The notes: generated by a model not told the origin, from the letters alone. Positions 17,656 to 27,668 are shown, counted from the first letter of the stretch. The stretch: DNA of 64,000 nucleotides from Desulfosporosinus hippei DSM 8344 (GCF_900100785.1 NZ_FNCP01000018.1:37817-101816), one strand, 5' to 3'. Numbers and translations: made by a program.

Positions 17656-17764
17656 ATGCGGCACGGACGCCGCTTTGGCCGGGGACCCTGCCCGCTTGCA
17701 TAACGGATTAAAGCCCTAGTTTGGCACGACGAGCGCATGGCCGAGTCAGTGTGACGCGTCCCTC
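17548..17764. repeat. large palindromic repeat, GTCGCG type, copy 2 (inverted)
   Basis: The reverse complement of the element at 8464-8683, with ends AGAGGGTCGCGATCACAC and GTGTGACGCGTCCCTCCCC. The right end overlaps the last codons of cimA, so the stop codon at 17746-17748 and the residues ASH are encoded by the element. Confidence 0.85.
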
Positions 17765-19341
17765 CCCATCCATATCGTCCAATTAATCGCATCCAACAAG
17801 GCCTGAGCACTGGCCCTCAAAATATTCTTAGACACCCCTATGGTTCCCCAAACATCATTCCCCAAACGAGTATCAATAATAACCCGCACGATAGCTTCTG
17901 TTCCATGAGCTCCGTCTAATACTCTTACCTTATAGTTGACAAGTTCGCTTTCCTCCAAGATCGGGAAAAACTTGGCTAAGGCTTGACGTAATCCTGTATC
18001 TAAAGCATTCACCGGACCGTTGCCCTCTGACGCAATTTGCACGGTTTCCTCTCCGACTTTAACTTTGACGACAGCCACAGAATCCAGTTCTCCTCGTAAG
18101 GGATCACTCCAGACATGATAGTCCAGTACCTCGAACATTGGAGTTGTCAGTTTTCCCAGGCTACGCAGAAGGAGTAAATCCAGGCTGCCTTCTGCAGCCT
18201 CAAATTGGAATCCGCTATGCTCTAATTCTTTGATCTCATTCATGGCAATCTCAACCCGAGGATCATCTTTGCGCATGTCAGACTCGAACCGGCATAACCG
18301 TTCCAGGATATTAGCTTTCCCCGCTTGGTCTGAAATTAATATACGACGTTCGTTGCCGACATCGGCGGGATCCATGTGTTCAAAGGTGCGCTGGTTTTTA
18401 AGAATTGCATCCACATGCATTCCGGCTTTATGAGCAAAGGCACTTCTTCCCACAAAGGGTTGCTTCTCATCAAAAGGTGCGTTAGTTAATTCTGCAACAT
18501 AGCGTGAAAAGGGAGTGATCTTGAGCAGAGCAGCATCTGAAACCACCTCATATTTTCCCGTGAGCTGGAGCAAGGGAATTAAAGTGCTTAAATTGGCATT
18601 CCCGCAGCGCTCTCCAAATCCATTCCAGGTTCCCTGAATTTGGGTGACTCCGGATTCCACAGCAATCAGCGAGTTAGCAACAGCAAGGCCCCGATCATTA
18701 TGGACATGAATCCCCAGTTCCTGGGGGGAGAGTTCCTGCTTGACTGCGCTTACCCCCGCCGCAATTTCTTCCGGAAGGCTGCCTCCATTAGTGTCACATA
18801 AAACAATAGTCTTGGCCCCGCCTTCCAGGGCAGCAGCAATACACTTCAAAGCATACTCAGGGTTTTCCTTAAATCCGTCAAAAAAGTGTTCCGCGTCAAA
18901 GAAGACTTCTCTTCCTTGTTGCAGCAAAAAGGCTACTGACTCGCGAATGATGCGAAGGTTCTCTTCCAGGGTTGTCCTCAAGACATCTCGCACATGTAAA
19001 TCCCAGGACTTGCCGAAGATTGCGATGGTTTTGGCTCCCGAGGCCAGCAACTTCAGCAAAATATCGCTCTTATCCGGGGGCTCCGAAACCTTACATGTAC
19101 TGCCAAAGGCGACGATATTGACCAGCGGGGATTGGAGCTTGGTGCACTGTTGAAAGAATTCTTCGTCCCGAGGGTTTGCCCCGGGCCAACCGGCTTCCAC
19201 ATATAAATTCCCCATATCCTCAATTCGATTCACATAACTCAGCTTATCTTGAGTCGAGAAATGGATACCTTCCCCCTGTGCCCCATCTCTCAAAGTTGTA
19301 TCATAAATAGTGATCTTTTTCTTTCCTTGGTCTCGATTCAT
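17746..19341 (-). CDS. cimA: (R)-citramalate synthase
   Basis: About 531 residues of the LeuA/DRE-TIM family. It condenses pyruvate with acetyl-CoA, the first step of the threonine-independent route to isoleucine. The HXGD motif IYDTTLRDGAQGEG lies at the start, GIHVHNDRGLAVANS holds the metal ligands, and AFAHKAGMHVDAILKN follows. The C-terminal LeuA regulatory domain has EGNGPVNALDTGLRQAL. The long form with this phrase is CimA rather than 2-isopropylmalate synthase. GAGGAGG lies 7 nt before the ATG; the longer open frame to 19482 runs into the riboswitch. The last residues come from a palindromic repeat. Confidence 0.9.
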   Translation of the reverse strand: MNRDQGKKKITIYDTTLRDGAQGEGIHFSTQDKLSYVNRIEDMGNLYVEAGWPGANPRDEEFFQQCTKLQSPLVNIVAFGSTCKVSEPPDKSDILLKLLASGAKTIAIFGKSWDLHVRDVLRTTLEENLRIIRESVAFLLQQGREVFFDAEHFFDGFKENPEYALKCIAAALEGGAKTIVLCDTNGGSLPEEIAAGVSAVKQELSPQELGIHVHNDRGLAVANSLIAVESGVTQIQGTWNGFGERCGNANLSTLIPLLQLTGKYEVVSDAALLKITPFSRYVAELTNAPFDEKQPFVGRSAFAHKAGMHVDAILKNQRTFEHMDPADVGNERRILISDQAGKANILERLCRFESDMRKDDPRVEIAMNEIKELEHSGFQFEAAEGSLDLLLLRSLGKLTTPMFEVLDYHVWSDPLRGELDSVAVVKVKVGEETVQIASEGNGPVNALDTGLRQALAKFFPILEESELVNYKVRVLDGAHGTEAIVRVIIDTRLGNDVWGTIGVSKNILRASAQALLDAINWTIWMGRDASH

Positions 19342-19471
19342 TGTTCTCCTCCTCTTATTTTTCCAGCCCAACCTATTAACAAAGTGTTGCCTTAACTTAG
19401 TCAATATGGTTGTTACACCGAAGCTGCATAATAATGTGCTCGCTAAAATAGCTTGGTAGAAAATAATACTC

Positions 19472-19590
19472 AAAAGCCCCATAACGAGTTCCTAAGAACT
19501 TGCCACGGGGCTTTTTTCCCACACGGTGTAGCTGGTTTTCCAACCTGTATCGCTCGGTCCAGTCCCCTGCGGCGGAACCCTAGATACACT
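19472..19590 (-). promoter_or_regulatory. ykkC-family riboswitch (likely ppGpp subtype) with terminator
   Basis: Read on the minus strand the leader contains CTAGGGTTCCG, then GGACTGGACCGAGCGATAC, then ACACCGTGTGGG and AAAAAAGCCCCG. These are the conserved blocks of the ykkC aptamer in order. AAGCCCC of the last block can pair with GGGGCTTTT 26 nt on, forming a terminator, so ligand binding and termination compete. The guanidine-I consensus reads GGUCCGAGAG at the second block, while this one differs. ykkC subtype 2a RNAs (ppGpp) are known upstream of branched-chain amino acid genes, and cimA is one. The subtype is inferred from context. Confidence 0.75.
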
Positions 19591-19602
19591 TCTTATTGTA
19601 CT

Positions 19603-19632
19603 ATTATACGACAGATGGGCTTTGTGATACAA
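19603..19632 (-). promoter_or_regulatory. promoter of the cimA riboswitch transcript
   Basis: On the minus strand TTGTAT (19627-19632) and TATAAT (19603-19608) are separated by 18 nt, placing the start a few bases before the aptamer. It lies directly after the rex stop codon. Confidence 0.7.
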
Positions 19633-19644
19633 CAGTATCTCGAA

Positions 19645-20280
19645 TTAATAGCACCTTTGCCCACAAACATTGAAGGTTAGTACTTCAAGGTTTACAGCTA
19701 AGTCAACATTCCGAAGCTCAATCTCCGGAGGAACATTCAAGACAACAGGAGCAAAGTTCAAAATGGCTGATACTCCGGCCTTAATTAATTTATCAACAGT
19801 TTCCTGAGCAACTGATGCAGGCACGGCAACAATTCCGATCTGAGTACTATTTTGTTTTACAACAGTTTCTAATTGTTCAATAGGAAGTACTTCTATGTTT
19901 TCGATTTTAGTTCCGATTTTTTTAGGATCTGCGTCGAAAATACTTGTGATGACAAAGCCACGATCTCTGAACCCTTTATATGTACTCAACGCCAAGCCTA
20001 AGTTTCCGACCCCTACTAAGGTTACGCTCCAATCGACACCTAATCCAAGAATTCTCATAATATGTTGGCGAAGATCTTTGACATTATAACCAACGCCTCT
20101 GGTACCAAACTCACCAAAGTAGGCTAAGTCTTTCCGTACTTGAGCAGGACTAACGCCGACTCCATCAGCAATTTCCCCTGAGGAAGTGGTTATAATTCCT
20201 TTGCGATCGACATCCGTGAGGTGACGCGAGTAAACAGAAAGTCGAATAATTGTTGCTTCTGGAATTTTTAGCGTTTTCAA
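19645..20280 (-). CDS. rex: Rex, NADH-sensing transcriptional repressor
   Basis: A 211-residue Rex protein. The N-terminal winged helix (about 1-85) contains SSGEIADGVGVSPAQVRKDLAYFGEFG, shown in part as VSPAQVRKDLAYFG, and the C-terminal Rossmann domain has VGVGNLGLAL as the dinucleotide loop. Rex leaves DNA when the NADH/NAD ratio rises and so derepresses fermentative or respiratory genes in anaerobes. No Rex operator (TTGTGA-type palindrome) is evident upstream. TATAAT at 20326-20331 (minus) with TTGCGT 16 nt before it is a plausible promoter. Confidence 0.95.
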   Translation of the reverse strand: MKTLKIPEATIIRLSVYSRHLTDVDRKGIITTSSGEIADGVGVSPAQVRKDLAYFGEFGTRGVGYNVKDLRQHIMRILGLGVDWSVTLVGVGNLGLALSTYKGFRDRGFVITSIFDADPKKIGTKIENIEVLPIEQLETVVKQNSTQIGIVAVPASVAQETVDKLIKAGVSAILNFAPVVLNVPPEIELRNVDLAVNLEVLTFNVCGQRCY

Positions 20281-20410
20281 TAATTTCCCCCATTTCTTTG
20301 CTGGATTTTGCCTTAAGGTATGTTAATTATAGCACTATCCAAAAAAAACGCAATTTTAATCTTAGGTCTTTTTTCCCATAAAGATAAATAAATGGATGTC
20401 TCTCCACCTA

Positions 20411-21106
20411 TTATTTACCAGAAAACTTATAAATAACCCTCTGAGACTCAAAAAATAATGATAAACCTAGAGCTTTTTGCTCTTCAGGGGTATTTTTGAC
20501 ACGTAATTGACCATAAAGCTGGTGAAGACGATCCAGATCTGTCAGTGGGTGTTCCCCGGCTTGAGCTGCCCAGAGCTGTTCTTCCTTTGCTAACACCTCT
20601 TGATTGAACCCGGTTTCTAAAATAGTATTGACATTCTTTAAAAGTTCTGCCGTCAGCTGACCCCCGTTTCCGGCCACCCGAAAGGATCGCTCGGGGAGAG
20701 CGATTTGTTTAGGAATCGACGAAAAACCTTTTTCTTCTAAAGCTTGCCTTAACCCCTTTAGCTCATCAGCCGTACGTCCCAAACCGATAGCAACCATCCA
20801 GGGATTGGCACTTATGACTTCTGCTTTAAAGCCCATGACGATAAGCTGATCTCTGAGGAGTTGAGCATTGTGTTCATTTTGAAACAGCCCTAACTGACAG
20901 GTCCAAAATCCCGCTTTAGGCAGAACTAAAACTGTGTCCGGGTTGTTTTTATCTAAAGACTGGGCTTGTCTCTGGGCAGTAGATTCATGACTGGATTGAC
21001 TCAGAAGTTCCAAATAGATCTTTCCGATTCCCCAGGTTAACAACGCTAAAGCCATAATTCCTAAAATCAAGACTACAAGTACTTTAAATTGATCGATAAT
21101 TTTCAT
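20411..21106 (-). CDS. SPOR-domain membrane protein (SpoIIB position)
   Basis: 231 residues: an N-terminal membrane anchor (about 9-30), a linker (31-60) and a SPOR-like region (about 64-140). The SPOR region has FWTCQLGLFQNEHNAQLLRDQL and GFKAEVISANPWMVAIGLGRTADEL. SPOR domains bind glycan strands lacking stem peptides at septa. In Bacillus the SPOR protein SpoIIB sits between folC/comC and maf, where it helps septal wall thinning in sporulation. This gene lies between folC and maf in the same order, so SpoIIB-like is a fair inference. The C-terminal 90 residues are not recognised. Confidence 0.65.
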   Translation of the reverse strand: MKIIDQFKVLVVLILGIMALALLTWGIGKIYLELLSQSSHESTAQRQAQSLDKNNPDTVLVLPKAGFWTCQLGLFQNEHNAQLLRDQLIVMGFKAEVISANPWMVAIGLGRTADELKGLRQALEEKGFSSIPKQIALPERSFRVAGNGGQLTAELLKNVNTILETGFNQEVLAKEEQLWAAQAGEHPLTDLDRLHQLYGQLRVKNTPEEQKALGLSLFFESQRVIYKFSGK

Positions 21107-21286
21107 TTACCATTCCCCCTCCGTGCTGCCTAGGACAACTTCTCTACCGGAAGATATGTTGCAGCAGGTGGAAATAGACCTTAGAATGGCATAGAAAAGA
21201 TCTTGGCACGAGGGCTAAGATCTTTTCCAATTGATTATAATTATGTGAGAATAATTGAATAATCCATAATAAGAGCTTCGGAAATA

Positions 21287-22294
21287 CTAGAGGAGTTTAG
21301 AAAGTATCGTGTAAAGAAGAGCTGCCAAGAGTGATGTGGTCGGAATAGTTACCAGCCAGGCCACAAGCATTTGTTGAGCTACGCCCCAGCGTACGGCTGA
21401 AACTCGCTTGGCACTTCCAACTCCCATGATTGATCCTGAAACCACATGAGTAGTGGAGACCGGGAGATGCAGACCTGGGAAAGCCGTTGCTGTCCAGATA
21501 ACAAGCGAGGAAGTCAAATCTGCTGCGAAACCATTAATCGGCTCCAGCTTAAATATTTTTCCTCCCATGGTGCGGATGATTTTCCATCCACCCGCAGCAG
21601 TTCCGGCGGCCATAGCCAAAGCACAAGCAAATTTTACCCACAGCGGAGGAGCCAAGACTTCTTGGGATTGCAGTCCTGCCGCAATAAGAGCCATGGTGAT
21701 AATCCCCATGGATTTCTGAGCATCATTGGAACCGTGGTTAAAGGCCAGCAAACCTGCAGAGAGAATCTGCATTTTTTTAAACCCATGATTTAATTTAGAG
21801 GGTGAGAAATTACCAAAAATATAGGAGAGCAATTTCATGATCAGAAAGCCGAGTCCCATTCCAATGATCGGAGAACAAACTAACGCCGCAAGTATCTTGC
21901 CGATACCGTGCCACTGTAAAACACTAAACCCTACTTTGGCTACAGCAGCACCCGCCATCCCCCCAATCAAGGCATGAGATGAGCTGCTGGGAATTCCGAA
22001 ATACCAAGTCAGAAGGTTCCAGGCAATTGCACTAAGCAAAGCTGCAATCACAACTTCTTGGGTTACAAACTTGGGAGACACAATGTCTTTGGCAATAGTC
22101 TGGGCAACTCCCGTACTATAGAGGGCGCCGACAAGATTAAGAATTGCGGCGAGCATTACAGCTCGTTTTGGAGACAATGCTCTGGTTGAAACACTGGTAG
22201 CAATGGCATTGGCAGTATCATGAAAACCGTTAATGTAGTCGAAAGCTAAGGCCAGAAACACTACGATAACTAACATAACTCCAAGACTAGTCAT
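21287..22294 (-). CDS. pit: PiT-family inorganic phosphate transporter
   Basis: A 335-residue PiT permease with ten or so membrane segments. The two repeated family signatures are present: FDYINGFHDTANAIATSVSTR near the N-terminus and GLLAFNHGSNDAQKSMGIIT in the second half. SSSHALIGG and PVSTTHVVSGS are further repeat marks. It carries phosphate, possibly as a metal complex, into the cell. It overlaps the upstream DUF47 gene by 8 bp, so the two are coupled. Confidence 0.92.
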   Translation of the reverse strand: MTSLGVMLVIVVFLALAFDYINGFHDTANAIATSVSTRALSPKRAVMLAAILNLVGALYSTGVAQTIAKDIVSPKFVTQEVVIAALLSAIAWNLLTWYFGIPSSSSHALIGGMAGAAVAKVGFSVLQWHGIGKILAALVCSPIIGMGLGFLIMKLLSYIFGNFSPSKLNHGFKKMQILSAGLLAFNHGSNDAQKSMGIITMALIAAGLQSQEVLAPPLWVKFACALAMAAGTAAGGWKIIRTMGGKIFKLEPINGFAADLTSSLVIWTATAFPGLHLPVSTTHVVSGSIMGVGSAKRVSAVRWGVAQQMLVAWLVTIPTTSLLAALLYTILSKLL

Positions 22295-22913
22295 ATTTCA
22301 AGACCACACTTTTGAGAAGATCGGCAATAGATTCACAGTGATCCAGAGTAGATTCAATATGTTCCAAGATTTCTTTCCATTTAATAATCTCAATGGGGTC
22401 TTTTTCATACTCGAATAATCTAGCTACCTCTTCACGATAAAGTTTGTCCCCGGCACTTTCCAAGTGGTAAATTTCTTCAGCTGCAGCCAGGATATTGGAC
22501 TTTTTGGAATGTAAATTTCCTAAAAAGGAAAAGGCTTGTTGAATCTGTTCGGCAGCCAGCTCAACTAAGTGAACAAGTTCTTGAGCACCCAGTGACGGTT
22601 TGCCTGTGCGATAGAGGAGCATGCGTTCAACGGTACCTTCAGCAAAATCCACAATATCATCCAGGACTTGGGCCAGTTCATAGATGTCTTCACGATCTAA
22701 GGGTGTGATAAATGTACAGTTGAGACGCTCTAAAATTTGGGTCGTAATGTTGTCTGCTTCGTTTTCGAAGCGATGCATTTGAGCAGCATCTTCTGAGGAA
22801 ACACACTCTTGCTGCATAATCCCATAAAGTCTCTTAAGAGATTTAGTAATGATTTCTGTACTTTGGGAAAAGAGTTCAAAGAACTTATCTTCTTTTGGTG
22901 ACAACTTAAACAT
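22287..22913 (-). CDS. DUF47 PhoU-like phosphate transport regulator
   Basis: A 208-residue all-helical protein of the DUF47/PhoU-like family, with FFELFSQSTEIITKSLKRLY at the start, HRFENEADNITTQILERLN and DREDIYELAQVLDDIVDFAEG in the middle. These proteins are encoded next to PiT transporters and thought to control them. The paired overlap with pit and the Pho-box-like promoter upstream fit that role. Confidence 0.9.
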   Translation of the reverse strand: MFKLSPKEDKFFELFSQSTEIITKSLKRLYGIMQQECVSSEDAAQMHRFENEADNITTQILERLNCTFITPLDREDIYELAQVLDDIVDFAEGTVERMLLYRTGKPSLGAQELVHLVELAAEQIQQAFSFLGNLHSKKSNILAAAEEIYHLESAGDKLYREEVARLFEYEKDPIEIIKWKEILEHIESTLDHCESIADLLKSVVLKYD

Positions 22914-23036
22914 AATTAACCCCCAGCGTAAGAATTGTCAAAACACAGGAAACCTAAGCAACCTCAAAGTTCGAATCCATTACTGTTCAACCTAACCAAG
23001 TGCTTGTCTGCATACAGTATTCATATCCCACGGAGT

Positions 23037-23097
23037 ATTATATCAAATAAAAAAATCTTTGTGTTAAGTTTATGTTAAATTTTTAACATTGTTTTAA
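23037..23097 (-). promoter_or_regulatory. Pho-box-like promoter of the DUF47-pit operon
   Basis: On the minus strand two TTAACA hexamers lie 11 nt apart (plus-strand TGTTAA at 23062 and 23073), preceded by two TTAAAA hexamers also 11 nt apart (23081-23097). TATAAT follows at 23037-23042, about 19 nt beyond the last hexamer. Direct TTAACA-type repeats every 11 nt are the PhoP box pattern of Firmicutes. Confidence 0.6.
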
Positions 23098-23189
23098 TAA
23101 TTGTATTAATATACCTCAACAAACAAGAAAATTCGTCCTTGGTATAGTGTCATTAAATAGCACAATAATTGCTTCTGATGAGTCATTTC

Positions 23190-24515
23190 CTAAATCTGTT
23201 TTAAATGATCAATTAATGCTTGGCGGGCATCAGCCAACATGTAAATTGAACCGGTTACACAAAGCATGTCCTTTTCTTCCAGACGCCCTAAGGCAAAAAC
23301 CACTGCCTCCTTAGGGTCTTCAATGCAGGTTACCGGTCTGCCGAATTGTTCCGCTAAACTCCCTAAGGCCTTCCAGTCTCCTGCCCGAGGAGAGTTGGGC
23401 CGGGTGACAATAATTTCATCCGCCATGGGAACCAGCATTTTAACAACTTTTTCCCGCTCCTTGTCCGCCAGCATCCCCAAACAAAGGATAAGACGATTGC
23501 GAGCATAAATGGGGAGGGCTTGAGCTAAAGCTCGGGCTCCATCCACATTATGGGCTCCATCCAGGAGGACTTTAGGAGTTAAGGACAAGAGCTCTAAGCG
23601 TCCGATCCATTCTACTTCGCGTAAACCGGCATAAACCGCTTCCCTGGGAATATTCACCAGATATTCGCTCTGCAACACTTCGCAAACCGTCACAGCTGTC
23701 GCTGCATTACGGAGTTGATGGGAGCCCATGAGCCTTAAGCGTAACTTGGAATAAATGGAATGTAAGCCAATGAGGTCGAATTCCTGCTCTAACTCGCCGC
23801 TCCATTTGCTTTCCCAGCGAACATCTTCCCCTACTAACCAGATAGGCACCCCCATGGCCTTAGCTTGATCCCGCAAAACTTGAAGCACAGCCGGGTCTTC
23901 AGAGGCTGTAACCACAACAGAGTTAGGCTTGATAATCCCAGCTTTGACCTTGGCAATTGCTACCACATCCGAACCTAAATAATCCATATGGTCCATGCCT
24001 ACATTGGTAATAACGGAGACCAGAGGGCTAACCACATTGGTAGAATCGATTGCCCCTCCCAAGCCCACTTCTATCATGGCATAATCTACATTTTTCTCAG
24101 CGAAATAGAGAAGCGCTAAAGCTGTACTCACTTCAAATTCTGTGGGATGCTCAAAGCCTTCGGCAACCATGTCTTCTAAATGGGGACGCACACGACTGAT
24201 CATCTGAATAACATCTTCTTTGGAAATCATCAGGCCGTTAATTACCATACGCTCCCGATAATTATGCATATGGGGGGAAGTGAAAACTCCAACTTTATAC
24301 CCTGCTTCCCGCAAAATCCGGGCAATCATCACGGTGGTCGAACCTTTGCCGTTGGTGCCGCCTATATGGACTACCCGCAAAGTGCTTTCCGGATTTCCGA
24401 TTCGTCTCAGCAGTTCTTGGATTCTTCCCAGCCCAAAATTAATACCGAAGGTCGTTAGGTTAGCCAGATACTGTAAGTTCTCTTGATATTCCCGGTCAAG
24501 ATTGTTTTCAGACAT
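23190..24515 (-). CDS. folC: folylpolyglutamate synthase / dihydrofolate synthase
   Basis: About 441 residues of the Mur-ligase superfamily. It adds glutamate to dihydropteroate or to folates. The P-loop HIGGTNGKGSTTVMIARIL and the ATP/metal region GLGGAIDSTNVV are clear, and LLDGAHNVDGARAL marks the C-terminal domain. GGAGGGGAG 7 nt before the ATG at 24513-24515 sets the start; the open frame extends upstream without a ribosome binding site. It lies 240 bp downstream of valS, as in Bacillus. Confidence 0.93.
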   Translation of the reverse strand: MSENNLDREYQENLQYLANLTTFGINFGLGRIQELLRRIGNPESTLRVVHIGGTNGKGSTTVMIARILREAGYKVGVFTSPHMHNYRERMVINGLMISKEDVIQMISRVRPHLEDMVAEGFEHPTEFEVSTALALLYFAEKNVDYAMIEVGLGGAIDSTNVVSPLVSVITNVGMDHMDYLGSDVVAIAKVKAGIIKPNSVVVTASEDPAVLQVLRDQAKAMGVPIWLVGEDVRWESKWSGELEQEFDLIGLHSIYSKLRLRLMGSHQLRNAATAVTVCEVLQSEYLVNIPREAVYAGLREVEWIGRLELLSLTPKVLLDGAHNVDGARALAQALPIYARNRLILCLGMLADKEREKVVKMLVPMADEIIVTRPNSPRAGDWKALGSLAEQFGRPVTCIEDPKEAVVFALGRLEEKDMLCVTGSIYMLADARQALIDHLKQI

Positions 24516-24755
24516 TAGCAGCGCTCCCCTCCAAATAGTGACGATTAAACCAGTATGGTTTATACCTTCAGGGTTACCTTCCAATCCTTAAACGAATGCT
24601 GAACAGCGAGCCTTCAGATACGAAGGCCTCTGGCGAGGACAGTGAAGGGCGATGATCTCCGATCCGAAAAGCGGAGTGCCGGACTCTGCCTCACCTATAA
24701 TTCAGAAAATAAACCTAACCTAATCTTAACTCAAACCTGAACAGAGGAGTTCTCC
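24516..24755. other. valS-folC gap with small hairpins
   Basis: No gene. GCCTTC/GAAGGC (24610-24630) and CTCCG/CGGAG (24656-24676) form small hairpins in a GC-richer patch at 24600-24695. It resembles the modular repeats in style, but I found no second copy. Confidence 0.3.
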
Positions 24756-27416
24756 TTAGCCTTGCTTTAATTCTTTGATTCGTTCTTCTAAGGTGATTTT
24801 ACGAACTAAAAGGGCTTCCAGACGTTCACGTTCTTTAGCAACTACCGGAGCAGGTGCTTTATTAGTGAATCCCGGGTTATTTAGTTTGGTTTCTAAGACC
24901 TGCTGCTCCTGTATGGCTAGGGAAATTTCCTTTTCTAAGCGGGCAATTTCTTTACCTAAATCCATCATCCCTTTGAGAGGGAGATAGATTTCCACTCCAC
25001 CCAGAACGGCGCTGGCGGATTGTGAAGGCTTCTCCGGCAGAGATTCAAACAACTCAACACTGGCTCCTCCAGCTAATTTCAAAATGTCAGCCTTGCCATT
25101 TTCCAGAACGGCCCGCTGATTCTTGTCTGCAGCCAGCATGATAATCTCGACCTTTTGCCCGGGGGCTACTTTCATTTCTGCTCGAATATTGCGAATGGCT
25201 TTAATCGCTTCCATAAGCAGGGTCATGTTCCCTTCGGCTACGGTATCTTGATAGGCGGGAATTTCCGGCCAAGGCTGAGTCATGATACTTTTTCCTGCCA
25301 CGGGGAAGTTCTGCCAAATTTCTTCCGTTAAAAATGGCATGAAGGGATGCAAGAGACGCAGAGTTCCTTCGAGAACCTCCAGCAGCACGGATTGAGCAGT
25401 GTGCCGGGCCAAGACGTCTTCTTTATTATAGAGTCGGGGTTTAGTCAGCTCGATATACCAATCGCAGAACTCATTCCAGATAAATTCATAGAGCAATCGT
25501 CCTGCTTCACCTAGGTCAAAGTTTTCTAAGGCTTTAGTGACGTTCTCTACAGTGGAAGCATAACGGGTCAAAATCCAGCGGTCAGCTAAAGCCAGTTCCC
25601 CCCGGGGCCCCTCTTGATAATCTTCTAAGTTTAAGAGCACGTAACGTGAGGCATTCCAAATTTTATTGGAGAAGTTTCTGGTGGCTTCCAGCCGTTCAGG
25701 ATGAAAACGCAGGTCATTTCCCGGTGTGTTCCCGGTCATTAGCATAAAGCGCAGAGTATCTGCTCCATACTGTTCAATAACCTCAATGGGATCTACGCCA
25801 TTGCCTAAGGATTTACTCATCTTACGTCCCTGGGCATCTAAAACCAGTCCATGAATCATGACTTTGGGGAAAGGTACTTCCTTCATGAATTCCATAGCCA
25901 TAAAGATCATCCGGGCAACCCAAAAGAAAATGATATCTCGTCCCGTAACCAGCACGGAGGTAGGATAAAACTGTTCCAGTTCCGGTGTTTTTTCCGGCCA
26001 ACCCAAGGTGGAGAAAGGCCAAAGCCCGGAGGAAAACCAGGTATCTAAAACGTCAGGATCTTGTCTTAGATTCTCAGATCCACAGGTCGGACAGCCGGAG
26101 GGATCCTCTTTTGCACAGATCTCCGCTCCACACTTTTCACAATACCAAACCGGAATCCGGTGTCCCCACCATAACTGCCGAGATATACACCAATCCCGGA
26201 TGTTCTCCATCCAGCCCAGGTAGATTTTATCAAAGCGCTCAGGAACAAACTCTAAGCGGCCGTCCCGGACAACCTCAATTGCCGGTTTAGCCAAGGGCTC
26301 CATTTTAACAAACCATTGTTTACTGACCAGAGGTTCGATAATCGTAGTACAACGATAGCACTCTCCTACGGCATGGGCATGGGGATCGATCTTAACCAAA
26401 ACCCCGGAATCCTTGAGGTCGGCGACCACCGCTTTACGGGCCTCAAAGCGATCCAGCCCTTGATACTTGCCGGCAAACTCGTTCATCTTGGCGTCTTTAT
26501 CCATGACAATTATCTGAGGCAAATTATGACGAAGTCCCATTTCAAAGTCATTGGGATCATGGGCAGGGGTTATTTTTACCGCCCCGGTTCCGAACTCTTG
26601 ATCTACATAATCATCCGCGATAATCGGGATCTCCCGATCCATAAGAGGTAAGATCAAGGTTTTGCCGATTAAATGCCGATACCGCTCATCCTCAGGATGA
26701 ACCGCCACCGCCGTATCCCCCAGCATAGTCTCCGGCCTGGTGGTAGCCACCACCAGGGCCTCAGCACTATCTTTTACCGGATAGCGTAAATGATACAAAT
26801 TTCCGTCTCGATCGTTATGTTCAACTTCAATATCCGAAATCGTCGTATGACATTTTGGACACCAATTGACAATGTAATTCCCTCTATAAATCAGTCCCTT
26901 GCCATAGAGATCGACAAAAGCTTCTCGAACCGCCTTTGAGCACCCTTCATCCATGGTGAACCGCTCTCGTTCCCAGTCACAAGAAGATCCTAACCGCCGG
27001 AGCTGCTGAGTTATCCGCCCTCCATACTGAGCCTTCCAATCCCAAACCCGCTCCAAGAACTTCTCTCGTCCCAATTCATGCCGACTTGTTCCTTCCTTCG
27101 CTAACTGCCCCTCAACCTTGGCCTGAGTTGCAATTCCGGCATGATCCGTTCCCGGAACCCAAAGAGTATTGAACCCCTGCATCCGCTTAAAACGAGTTAA
27201 AATATCCTGAATCGTACTATCCATGGCATGCCCCAAGTGCAGGGCCCCGGTAACATTCGGAGGAGGCATAACAATACTAAAGTTCGGCTTTTCCTTGTTC
27301 ACCTCTTCATGAAAAAAGCCATTCTCCTCCCAATACTGATACCATTTACTTTCAACCGAACTGGAATCATAAGCCGTAGCCATTTCTACTTTAGCAGCTT
27401 TATTATTCTCATCCAT
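24756..27416 (-). CDS. valS: valyl-tRNA synthetase
   Basis: An 886-residue class I synthetase that charges tRNA-Val and edits threonine. [21 protein letters not shown] contains the HIGH-type motif (HLGH), and KMSKSLGN is the KMSKS loop. The CP1 editing domain includes [18 protein letters not shown] Cys-rich zinc knuckle ([22 protein letters not shown]) and a C-terminal coiled coil (about 820-886) are visible. The ATG at 27414-27416 with AAAGGAG upstream is preferred to the longer frame. Expression should depend on the T-box leader about 520 nt upstream. Confidence 0.96.
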   Translation of the reverse strand: MDENNKAAKVEMATAYDSSSVESKWYQYWEENGFFHEEVNKEKPNFSIVMPPPNVTGALHLGHAMDSTIQDILTRFKRMQGFNTLWVPGTDHAGIATQAKVEGQLAKEGTSRHELGREKFLERVWDWKAQYGGRITQQLRRLGSSCDWERERFTMDEGCSKAVREAFVDLYGKGLIYRGNYIVNWCPKCHTTISDIEVEHNDRDGNLYHLRYPVKDSAEALVVATTRPETMLGDTAVAVHPEDERYRHLIGKTLILPLMDREIPIIADDYVDQEFGTGAVKITPAHDPNDFEMGLRHNLPQIIVMDKDAKMNEFAGKYQGLDRFEARKAVVADLKDSGVLVKIDPHAHAVGECYRCTTIIEPLVSKQWFVKMEPLAKPAIEVVRDGRLEFVPERFDKIYLGWMENIRDWCISRQLWWGHRIPVWYCEKCGAEICAKEDPSGCPTCGSENLRQDPDVLDTWFSSGLWPFSTLGWPEKTPELEQFYPTSVLVTGRDIIFFWVARMIFMAMEFMKEVPFPKVMIHGLVLDAQGRKMSKSLGNGVDPIEVIEQYGADTLRFMLMTGNTPGNDLRFHPERLEATRNFSNKIWNASRYVLLNLEDYQEGPRGELALADRWILTRYASTVENVTKALENFDLGEAGRLLYEFIWNEFCDWYIELTKPRLYNKEDVLARHTAQSVLLEVLEGTLRLLHPFMPFLTEEIWQNFPVAGKSIMTQPWPEIPAYQDTVAEGNMTLLMEAIKAIRNIRAEMKVAPGQKVEIIMLAADKNQRAVLENGKADILKLAGGASVELFESLPEKPSQSASAVLGGVEIYLPLKGMMDLGKEIARLEKEISLAIQEQQVLETKLNNPGFTNKAPAPVVAKERERLEALLVRKITLEERIKELKQG

Positions 27417-27668
27417 ATATACACGAACTCCTTTCGTTCTAATATCGACTTTCTGATTTGGCACTGTATGTAAGCTTTCTCTTACTTTCAGTCTCCTACT
27501 ATAGTCTAACCTAGGATTGAACAACCCTGAAAAGGCACTCAAGGCTAATCTCAAGCCCTCATCCTGATTGAGGATCCCGTCACAAGCAAAACTCGCAGAA
27601 AACTTCTTGCATGCGCCTTTGCGTCAATGACGCAAACAGCCCCCCCGACAACAACGTCTCCCATCCCC

